Assembly: GCA_024244665.1 (NCBI GenBank)
Contig: JAAEOI010000336.1
Coordinates: 1 to 12,505 of the forward strand
Source of the DNA: Bacteroidota bacterium
GTDB taxonomy: Bacteria > Bacteroidota > Bacteroidia > Bacteroidales > GCA-2748055
Reading direction: 5' to 3'
DNA: 12,505 nt
Numbering within the stretch: the first letter of the stretch is position 1; every line of letters begins with the position of its first letter. Made by a program: the position numbers and the translations under genes. The notes beneath the pieces are model-generated. The model searched no databases and was not told the origin of the DNA. It saw only the letters and a program-made list of their open reading frames with translations. Positions 1-6,406 of this stretch are shown here, piece after piece.

Positions 1-50
1 AGATGGCCAAACTCCCCTACCAGCCCGATCCTAGGTATTAGTTTGCTCAC
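1..50 (-). CDS. Possible 5' end of an unidentified gene running off the left edge
   Basis: Read on the minus strand from a GTG at 50-48, the sequence gives MSKLIPRIGLVGEFGHL and runs off the window open. A basic start followed by a hydrophobic, glycine-containing strand (IGLVGEFG) looks like the first beta strand of a cytosolic enzyme, but 17 residues do not allow a family call. No Shine-Dalgarno sequence is visible, which is common in this phylum. It would be transcribed in the same direction as the RelA/SpoT gene, with the repeat region between them. The plus strand also has short open stretches here (for example one ending at 39-41), so this call is tentative. Confidence 0.3.
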   Translation of the reverse strand, partial: MSKLIPRIGLVGEFGH

Positions 51-165
51 TGTAAATAGCAAATAGTAAGTGGGTAAGTAAGTAAATAGGTAAGTAAGGA
101 TTATAATGTATCTATATAATTTAATTAAGTTATAATATATAATATTAGCACATATTATTATTCTT
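51..165. repeat. Low-complexity gap: GTAA-rich simple repeat and AT-rich tract
   Basis: Positions 52-99 are built from irregular copies of GTAAATAG, GCAAATAG and GTAAG, a degenerate simple repeat. Positions 100-165 are almost entirely A and T, with TTAATTAA near 121-128. There is no credible reading frame. It separates the heptamer array from the possible gene start at the left edge and may hold that gene's promoter, but no exact TAnnTTTG box was found. Confidence 0.55.
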
Positions 166-305
166 AGCACTGAGCACTGACTACTGTGTACTGTGTACTG
201 TCCCCTGAGTACTGTCTTCTGAGTACTGTGTACTGAGCACTGTTTTCTGAGTACTGAGTACTGACTACTGAGTACTGAGTACTGAGTACCGAGTACTGAG
301 TACTG
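166..305. repeat. Heptamer tandem array, 20 units, consensus AGTACTG
   Basis: Exactly twenty 7-bp units follow each other without any insertion or deletion (140 bp). Unit types are AGTACTG (8 copies), AGCACTG (3), TGTACTG (3), ACTACTG (2), and one each of TCCCCTG, TCTTCTG, TTTTCTG and AGTACCG. Bases 5 and 7 of the unit (C and G) are invariant in all 20, and base 6 is T in 19. The right-hand third is nearly homogeneous and the left two thirds are diverged. AGTACT is self-complementary, so neighbouring units can fold back on each other. The array ends 5 bp from the stop codon of the RelA/SpoT gene, so it would lie in that gene's 3' untranslated region if transcribed. Confidence 0.95.
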
Positions 306-310
306 ATTTG

Positions 311-2518
311 TTAGTTATCGAAACGGCGGATGTTCAGGATGCCCTTCACCTTTTTCAGTTTCCGGATTAGAGCTTCAAGGTGCTGGGTGTCTTTTACGAA
401 CAGGGTGATGCTCCCTTCGAACATGCCATCGTTGGAATCGATAGAGATGGAACGCATGTTTACCTGAAGGTCCTTTGAGATCACATCGGAGATATTGCTT
501 ACAATGCCCAGCTCATCCATCCCTGTAACTTGTAGGGTAACAGGGAATGAGGAGCCTTTTTCAGACTGGGTCCAGCGTGCTTTCACCACCCTGTAGGCAT
601 ACCTGGAGAGCAATTGCTGAGCGTTGGGACAGTTCATCCTATGGATGGTAATTCCGGAACTGATGGTGACAAATCCGAATATGGAATCACCATGGATGGG
701 GTTACAGCATCTGGCAAGTCTATATTCCACGTTGGAAAGCTTGTCATCTATAACCAGGAAATCGCTATTCTCATGTATTGCATGGCTGACCAGTTTTTCG
801 ACCGCTTCATCCTCAATCTTTCCGCTCTTTGGTTCAGCCGGCTTCTTCACTGTGGTCAACAGTTCCTTAATTTCCAGAAGATCAATTTTTTCCGTGCCCA
901 CATCGAAATAGAGCTCGATGGCATCGCGGTATTTGAAATGCTGGATCACTTTTCGTATGCTGGAATCGTCAAACTCTATTTTCCAGTTGCGGAACCTTCG
1001 TTTCAGGATCTCTTTGCCATGCTCCGAGTCCTTGAGTTTGGCCTCCTTCAGGGCCTGTTTGATCTTGCCCTTTGCTTTCGAGGTAACAACCACGTTTTGC
1101 CAGTCAACCTTGGGTTTCTGGTTCTTGGATCTGAGGATCTCCACCTTATCCCCGTTCCTGAGGGTGTAGCGGATGGGAACATTTTTCCCGTTTACCCGGG
1201 CACCCACGCAGGTGGAGCCCACATCAGTATGAATGTCGAATGCAAAGTCAAGAACCGTGGCATTTTCAGGAAATTTCTTCAGGTCCCCGCTGGGTGTAAA
1301 GACAAATAACTCTTTGCTGAACTGGCTCAGCTTCAGGTCCTCGATGAGGTTATTGGCATCCACATCAGAACTTTCCAGGGCCTCACGAACCTTCTCGATC
1401 CACTGATCGATGCCTTTCTGTCCTTTGATCCCTTTGTATTTCCAGTGGGCTGCAAGTCCCTTCTCTGCAATCTCGTTCATACGGGCAGTCCGGATCTGGA
1501 CCTCCACCCACTCTCCTCCAGGTACTACAACAGTGGTGTGAAGGGATTCGTAACCATTGGTTTTTGGCGCCGATATCCAGTCCCTGAGCCGTTCCGGGTT
1601 TGGCTGATAATGGTCGGTAATGATGGAGTAAACCCTCCAGCAATCGGCCTTCTCCTTCTTCTGGGAGGTGTCAATGATGACCCGGATGGCAAACTTGTCA
1701 TAGACTTCTTCAAAATCTACCTTTTGCTGCTTCATTTTTCGCCAGATAGATGAGATGGCCTTGGGCCGCCCTTTGATCTCCACCTTTAACTTCTCTTTTT
1801 GCAGGTCCTCCCTGATGGGCTCAATAAACTCGCTGATAAAGCGTTCTCTTCGCTTCACAGTGGCTTTAAGCTTGGTGTCCAGTTCCTTGTAGGCCTCTTT
1901 CTCAAGCAGACTCATGGAGATATCTTCCATCTCCAACATAACGTTGTAGAGCCCGAGGCGATGCGAAAGGGGCGAGTAGATGAACCTGGCCTCGCATGAG
2001 AGTTCGATCTGCTCCTTTTCATTCAGTATATGCATCTGCCTCATCAGGAACAACCTCTCAGTGATCTTTATGAGGATCACCCTGAAATCAGTGGCCAGTG
2101 TCAGGATCAGGTTGCGCATGTTTTCGGCCTGACCACTGTTGGTGGTGGTGTCGAGATTGCTGATTTTCAGCAATTCCTCGATGATTTTCGCCGTGCGTTC
2201 GCCCAGCTTCTCCTTTACCTCTTCCAGGGGTACAGCGAGCTGCTCCACCGCATCCATTACCAGGACGGAGGAGACTCCCAGGGCATCGAGTCCAAGCTCC
2301 CTGATTGTCATCTCAGCCAGCTTAAGTGCAAAAATGGTGAGATGCATGCCCAGTTTCTGCTCCCCATCTGGGGTGTGTTCGATAAGGAAATCCACAGACT
2401 TCCTGATGAGTTTCAGCCCACGGGCATCATACTCATCACTGCATGCCCTTATCAGTTCTCCATACCGGTATGTAATCTGTTTCTGCAGATCCTCACTGTA
2501 CTTTTTCAACGTCTCCAT
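311..2518 (-). CDS. RelA/SpoT-family (p)ppGpp synthetase with degenerate hydrolase domain
   Basis: A 735-residue long RSH protein, making the alarmone (p)ppGpp from ATP and GTP/GDP in the stringent response. Domains in order: HD domain (about 55-200), synthetase (about 245-365; GRPK at 250-253, catalytic-type D274, NGYESLHTT at 321-329, E339 in EVQIRT), TGS (about 402-463), helical region, conserved-cysteine domain (C604, C605, H626, C630) and C-terminal ACT (about 656-735). The HD metal site is broken: the expected HD pair is MD (88-89), HDVVED reads MDAVEQ, and ADRLHNMR reads TERLFLMR (153-160). Hydrolysis is therefore probably lost. The RxKD signature of bifunctional enzymes appears as RLRD (310-313), not the EXDD of E. 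coli-type RelA. The ATG lies 2 nt after the upstream kinase stop, with a G-rich Shine-Dalgarno-like run before it, so the two are probably co-transcribed. The family assignment is certain; loss of hydrolase is inferred. Confidence 0.96.
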   Translation of the reverse strand: METLKKYSEDLQKQITYRYGELIRACSDEYDARGLKLIRKSVDFLIEHTPDGEQKLGMHLTIFALKLAEMTIRELGLDALGVSSVLVMDAVEQLAVPLEEVKEKLGERTAKIIEELLKISNLDTTTNSGQAENMRNLILTLATDFRVILIKITERLFLMRQMHILNEKEQIELSCEARFIYSPLSHRLGLYNVMLEMEDISMSLLEKEAYKELDTKLKATVKRRERFISEFIEPIREDLQKEKLKVEIKGRPKAISSIWRKMKQQKVDFEEVYDKFAIRVIIDTSQKKEKADCWRVYSIITDHYQPNPERLRDWISAPKTNGYESLHTTVVVPGGEWVEVQIRTARMNEIAEKGLAAHWKYKGIKGQKGIDQWIEKVREALESSDVDANNLIEDLKLSQFSKELFVFTPSGDLKKFPENATVLDFAFDIHTDVGSTCVGARVNGKNVPIRYTLRNGDKVEILRSKNQKPKVDWQNVVVTSKAKGKIKQALKEAKLKDSEHGKEILKRRFRNWKIEFDDSSIRKVIQHFKYRDAIELYFDVGTEKIDLLEIKELLTTVKKPAEPKSGKIEDEAVEKLVSHAIHENSDFLVIDDKLSNVEYRLARCCNPIHGDSIFGFVTISSGITIHRMNCPNAQQLLSRYAYRVVKARWTQSEKGSSFPVTLQVTGMDELGIVSNISDVISKDLQVNMRSISIDSNDGMFEGSITLFVKDTQHLEALIRKLKKVKGILNIRRFDN

Positions 2519-2520
2519 AC

Positions 2521-4797
2521 TCAGTTCCCCCTTGGAAAAGAGATCGTTACCGATGTGCCTTCGCCCGATTTGCTTTTGATGGTCAGTTTCCCCCTGTGAA
2601 GGGTGGTAAATTCACGAACAAGAGTCATGCCGATCCCAGCTCCCTTTTCATTTGCAGTTCCCCTGCTGGAGAATCCGCCCTTGTGCAATAACTTTTCGCT
2701 CTGTTTCTCAGTCATTCCAATTCCATTATCGGCTACCGCTATCCGGATGGTCTCCTCTTTTAATTGTGCAGTGATGCTAATGCTCCCTCCAGACTCAGTA
2801 AATTTAATAGCGTTGGATAGCAGGTTCCTGATGATAGCCTCCAGCATAATACGGTCTGCATGCATTGTCAGGCCATCGTCGATCTGTTTAATTACGGAAA
2901 TATTTTTAATATGAGCCGACTCATCAAACAGGGCCATGCATCCGGTTACAATTATATCCAGACTGACCTCTCCAGGATTATAATAAGTGTCAGTTTCCTC
3001 CAGTCTGGACCATAGAAGCAGGTTTTCAAGCAGTTCCAGCGAATATGATGCTGAGTGTTTCAGGTTTCCCATTAACTTCTTACGGTCGAAGTCAGACCGT
3101 CCGGATGTCTCAACCCGGTGCAATACTTCGATGGCTGTTATCTGATTACCCATTGTACCTCTTAGATCGTGTGCGATGATTGACATCATCCGGTCCTTGG
3201 TCCTGTTCATTGCATCCAGTTCCATATTTTGCCGGGTGATCACCAGGTTTTTCTCTTCCAGTTTCAGGGAGGAGTGCTTCAGTCTGCGTAGAAAATACCC
3301 TCCCAGTATAACAAGTGCAGTAAGGAGAATGGCAATTCCGGCCACACTGTACATTAATGCAGTTCTTTTCCTCATCAATTGAGAGGTAAGCTCTGACTGG
3401 ATCTTCAAGTTATTGTTCTCCTTTTCCAGTGCACGTGACCTGTGCCGGAACTCCATCTCCATGGCTGCCCTGGAGGTGGCCTCATCAATCATACTGTCCC
3501 TGTAAAGATCGCTAGTTGTTGCATATTGATAGGCCGAGCGGAAATCGCCCCTGGCCTCGGCAATGTCACTTTTAATGTTGTACCCGGTGGTTATATGCTC
3601 CATCGAGTGTAATTCGGAAGCGATCTCAAGGGCCCGGTCCGACATCAGGTTGGCGTTGCTGAAATTCCTCCTGCTAAAGGAGATAGAAGCAAGCCCCAGG
3701 TAACAGCGTACCAGTGCCTCCTGGTCGCTCAGCTCCTCCTTGATTGGAATTGCCTCCATAAAGAGTTCTGTTGCCCGGTCATATTCCTCCAACTTTGAAT
3801 GTATTTCTGCCATGTGGATCAGGCAGTTGGAGATGGCTCTCCTGTCGCCCAGTTCAACTTTCATATCCCTGCCCCTCTCCACATACTGAAGCCCCTCTTT
3901 ATGCTTGCCCAGTATCGAGTAGTTGGTCCCGATATTGATCAGGCAGTTTGAAACCATAATCGGATCTCCAATGGCTCTCCCGATCTCCAAAGCACGGTTG
4001 TAAAGTTCCAGTGCCTCCTGGAAATTACTGCATTTGTTCTGAACAACCCCCGAGTTGATCAGGCAAAGTGCAATATCCTGCCTGCTGCCCGCTTTCTCAG
4101 AAATCTCAAGGGCCTTTTCAAAATACTCAAGGGCCCGTTCATAGGTGCCCAGATAAACAAAAACTGTCCCCATATTAATGTAGCCCTTGGCAATCTGCAT
4201 TGGATACTGTTCCGGGTCAATGATACTAATTGATTCATCGTAAACACTGAGTGCGTTAACATACCTCCCCTGGTTCTTATATATGATCCCCATGTTGTTC
4301 AGGCAGCGGCTTGCACCATCCACCATGTTGTTGCGGCGATAGTAGTCGAGGGCTGTTTCATAATAATTCATGGCCCGGGGGAAAACTCCTTTATAGAGGT
4401 AGACATTTCCCTTGTCCTTCATGGTTTCATAATAACCGATGTCGTTATCAGCCTCATTATAGAAGGCCATGGCCCGGTCGTAATCAATGATTGCTTCATC
4501 GTACCTGCCGAAGTGCACCTTCATCTCCCCTTCGATTTCAAAACAGCGGCCCAGGTAGCTTTTATCCGGTAGTTCACGGGCCAGGGACTTAACATTCCGG
4601 AGGTATTCAAGTGCAATGGTGGTGTCGGTGGTTTTATAAGAGGTGGCAATCTCAAGCATGATCCGGCAACGTGTCGTATCTGTACTTTCTCTTTCCAGCT
4701 CTGTGACCAGGCTATCTACCCGGATCATATCCTGAGCCCCGGCGAAAACCGGGATCAGCAGCATCAGAAAGAACAGCGGTTTTAAATATTTTCTCAT
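2521..4797 (-). CDS. Periplasmic-TPR sensor histidine kinase
   Basis: A 758-residue membrane kinase (numbered from the ATG at 4797). It has a signal peptide (about 1-22, ending FAGAQ), a long periplasmic region of TPR helices (about 40-430; repeated A-L-Y-FE-A patterns and NMG/NIG motifs), a coiled linker, one transmembrane helix (about 482-502), a HisKA helix with the phospho-acceptor in AHDLRG (H543), and an HATPase domain with N box (RNLLSNAIKF, about 657-666), G1 (DNGIGM, about 690-695) and G2 (GAGIGM, about 719-724). The H box lacks its usual proline (HDLRGTM). A GTG at 4815 in the same frame would add six residues. I prefer the ATG because it starts a clean signal peptide and a weak -7 box (4820-4827) abuts the GTG. 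No response regulator is encoded in the window, so its target is unknown. It lies 2 nt upstream of the RelA/SpoT gene. The signal sensed is unknown. Confidence 0.93.
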   Translation of the reverse strand: MRKYLKPLFFLMLLIPVFAGAQDMIRVDSLVTELERESTDTTRCRIMLEIATSYKTTDTTIALEYLRNVKSLARELPDKSYLGRCFEIEGEMKVHFGRYDEAIIDYDRAMAFYNEADNDIGYYETMKDKGNVYLYKGVFPRAMNYYETALDYYRRNNMVDGASRCLNNMGIIYKNQGRYVNALSVYDESISIIDPEQYPMQIAKGYINMGTVFVYLGTYERALEYFEKALEISEKAGSRQDIALCLINSGVVQNKCSNFQEALELYNRALEIGRAIGDPIMVSNCLINIGTNYSILGKHKEGLQYVERGRDMKVELGDRRAISNCLIHMAEIHSKLEEYDRATELFMEAIPIKEELSDQEALVRCYLGLASISFSRRNFSNANLMSDRALEIASELHSMEHITTGYNIKSDIAEARGDFRSAYQYATTSDLYRDSMIDEATSRAAMEMEFRHRSRALEKENNNLKIQSELTSQLMRKRTALMYSVAGIAILLTALVILGGYFLRRLKHSSLKLEEKNLVITRQNMELDAMNRTKDRMMSIIAHDLRGTMGNQITAIEVLHRVETSGRSDFDRKKLMGNLKHSASYSLELLENLLLWSRLEETDTYYNPGEVSLDIIVTGCMALFDESAHIKNISVIKQIDDGLTMHADRIMLEAIIRNLLSNAIKFTESGGSISITAQLKEETIRIAVADNGIGMTEKQSEKLLHKGGFSSRGTANEKGAGIGMTLVREFTTLHRGKLTIKSKSGEGTSVTISFPRGN

Positions 4798-4819
4798 ACC
4801 GAGGCTGAATTTCACGGTT

Positions 4820-4827
4820 TAAAAATA
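4820..4827 (-). promoter_or_regulatory. Possible -7 box for the TPR kinase - relA/spoT operon
   Basis: On the minus strand this reads TATTTTTA, seven of eight positions of the Bacteroidota -7 box TAnnTTTG. It would place the transcript start close to the GTG at 4815, leaving a short leader before the ATG at 4797. No convincing -33 element is seen at the right distance, so this is tentative. Confidence 0.35.
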
Positions 4828-4867
4828 GGAATTTTTAATATTGTATTGAGTTTCAAAAAAAAATGAG

Positions 4868-5255
4868 ATGCCCAAAAAACTTAATATCCCCCATACTTAC
4901 GTCATTGTTTCTGCATTTATTCTTATGGCAGCAATGCTCACATGGATTCTTCCCGGTGGTGAATTTGAACGGGAAACGGTCGATGTAAACGGTACACCCA
5001 GGGAGGTGATCGTGGAGGGCTCATATCATACTGCAGAGAAAGCGCCCCAGACCTGGCAGGTGTTCAGTGCCCTTTTTGATGGTATTGAAGAGATGAGGGA
5101 TATTCTTTCTGCAGCAGTGGTTGTCGGTCTGGCCGGGGGAATACTGGTGATCCTTGAAGATGGCAAAATGGGTACTTCCCTTCATGGCTATACTGGTCTT
5201 CCTGGGCTGGCTGCTGCTCATCCCCACTGTGACTATGGATCTGAACGGTTTTTAA
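4868..5255 (+). pseudogene. YfcC/DcuC-family transporter remnant with large internal deletion
   Basis: Codons from the ATG at 4868 encode a typical N-terminus of YfcC-type (C4-dicarboxylate carrier superfamily) transporters: KLNIPHTYVIV, first membrane helix, ILPGGEFERE, a SYH motif, PQTWQVF, and the start of the next helix, up to about EDGK at 5156-5167. From about 5160 the reading frame one base on gives a hydrophobic C-terminal helix (KWVLPFMAILVFLGW, then LLLIPTV) with a stop at 5253-5255. The original frame runs on as nonsense to 5311, overlapping the opposite gene. Intact members have roughly 450-500 residues, so about 350 codons are missing and the joint is out of frame. A weak -7 box (TAATATTG, 4836-4843) remains upstream. 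The remnant stop directly abuts the stop of the minus-strand neighbour. The family call rests on recognised N-terminal motifs; assembly error is an alternative cause of the joint. Confidence 0.75.
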
Positions 5256-6359
5256 CTAACGGAAAGAGATGCCTATTCCTGCAGAGTGTGTGGCATACAG
5301 GGTGTGGGTGAAGTCGTAATGCAGGGTCAGTACACCCAACTTGATCCGCGCCCCTATGTTCAGCCTTAGCTTACTCAGGTTCTCATACCTGAATGAAAAG
5401 GGATCTTTCACGATTTCATATGTAGGATTTACCGATTCATCTACCTCATCTATAATCACTGTATGGATAGGATAATGACCCTGTACATCCATATCCACCA
5501 GGGAATTGGCATAACCAACACCCTCATATATCGTGAGTACAGATATGGTTTGTGAAGCTATAAGGTTAAGAGTCCATCCGGAAACCTGCTGCACCATAAA
5601 TTGATCATTCCAATCGAAATCAGGATTCGGATCAACCATGTCTTCTATATCCAGTGGCTCCATGTTAACGTTGACTGATGAAGACACTTTTGAATAGCCT
5701 CCCTGAACCGCAATGTCTAGGAAATCCATCTCTTTGATTCCCGGAAGCCACTGAGAAATGGAGTGTTTTCCGCCTACACCCCATAGGCCGATTTCACCAT
5801 AATCACCCAGTTGGATCATGGGTACAAAGCGTATGGATACATCTGTTCCCAGTGGGAGACCAACTGAAACCTGAGCCATGGGAAGTGGGAAATAGTCAAC
5901 CCCGGTTCCGTTGGGGAGAGTATACCTGGCATATTCGATCTCCTGGGTGGATCCATTGGGAAACTCGACCAGCTCTGAATATGCCATAGTAGGACGCTCA
6001 TCCATGCTCCCAGAAACAGTTGGTGCAATTGAAGAGCCTCCAGGTGTAATCTGTCCTGAAAGACCCAGGGTAGCTGCGTCGAAAGTAAGCAGCGAAGAGG
6101 GTGCTTTTGCCCAGCTTACGGTGACCGTTACATCGATCCCACCCAGCTGGTGAGGCCTGGCGGTATTATACCACCCAGCATTCAGGTCGGATCCAAGGAT
6201 ATTTGCAAAAGGTTCCAGGTAGGCCTGAAGAAGCTTTTCAGCATCCGACACTCCCCCGTATACAAAATCCAATTCATAGTGCTGTCCCCTGATCTGGCCT
6301 GCTGTACTGATACTTAAAGCCAGGATTATGATACCCAGCCTGCATTTGTTTTTTTTCAT
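5256..6359 (-). CDS. DUF6588-like secreted/outer-membrane protein
   Basis: A 367-residue protein with a clear signal peptide (MKKNK, then IIILALSIS, probable cut near residue 25 before QHYELD). The mature part is rich in alternating polar and hydrophobic strands and glycine, as in an outer-membrane beta barrel. The segment after the signal peptide (SDAEKLLQAYLEPFANILGS, then LNAGWYNTARPH and GGIDVTVTVS) matches my recollection of the DUF6588 family of Bacteroidota, whose function is unknown. The last strand ends GIGISFR rather than in the bare phenylalanine typical of barrels. A good Shine-Dalgarno sequence (AAGGAA) lies 5 nt before the ATG, and an exact -7 box lies upstream. It is a single gene between the transporter remnant and the divergent rarA operon. 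The strand-rich secreted nature is seen; the DUF name is from memory and no role should be assumed. Confidence 0.85.
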   Translation of the reverse strand: MKKNKCRLGIIILALSISTAGQIRGQHYELDFVYGGVSDAEKLLQAYLEPFANILGSDLNAGWYNTARPHQLGGIDVTVTVSWAKAPSSLLTFDAATLGLSGQITPGGSSIAPTVSGSMDERPTMAYSELVEFPNGSTQEIEYARYTLPNGTGVDYFPLPMAQVSVGLPLGTDVSIRFVPMIQLGDYGEIGLWGVGGKHSISQWLPGIKEMDFLDIAVQGGYSKVSSSVNVNMEPLDIEDMVDPNPDFDWNDQFMVQQVSGWTLNLIASQTISVLTIYEGVGYANSLVDMDVQGHYPIHTVIIDEVDESVNPTYEIVKDPFSFRYENLSKLRLNIGARIKLGVLTLHYDFTHTLYATHSAGIGISFR

Positions 6360-6378
6360 ATTAATTCCTTTTCAACTG

Positions 6379-6386
6379 CAAAAATA
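6379..6386 (-). promoter_or_regulatory. -7 box for the DUF6588-like gene
   Basis: On the minus strand this reads TATTTTTG, an exact match to the Bacteroidota -7 consensus TAnnTTTG. It lies about 20 nt upstream of the ATG at 6359, giving a short leader that contains the AAGGAA ribosome binding site. No clear -33 TTG element is visible. Confidence 0.55.
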
Positions 6387-6393
6387 AAAAAAC

Positions 6394-6401
6394 TAAATTT
6401 G
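6394..6401 (+). promoter_or_regulatory. -7 box for the rarA-kdsA-lolA-like operon
   Basis: TAAATTTG is an exact match to TAnnTTTG and ends 5 nt before the rarA ATG at 6407. Transcription from this box should begin at or within a few bases of the start codon, so the mRNA may be leaderless or nearly so. It lies 7 bp from the oppositely oriented box of the divergent gene. No convincing -33 element was found. Confidence 0.5.
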
Positions 6402-6406
6402 TCTCC

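Noticed and set aside
3..41. Plus-strand open stretch ending at a TAG (MAKLPYQPDPRY), possibly the end of a gene
   Set aside because: Too short to judge; the minus-strand reading from the GTG at 50 looks more protein-like, and neither can be confirmed.
166..305. CRISPR array
   Set aside because: Units are 7 bp with no spacers; this is a simple tandem array and no cas genes are present.
614..1309. A 231-codon plus-strand open frame
   Set aside because: It is antisense to the TGS and C-terminal half of the RelA/SpoT gene, whose conserved motifs cover the same bases; the translated product has no recognisable family pattern.
1525..1713. A 62-codon minus-strand open frame in another frame of the RelA/SpoT gene
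   Set aside because: It overlaps the conserved synthetase domain in a different frame and shows only low-complexity, arginine-rich sequence.
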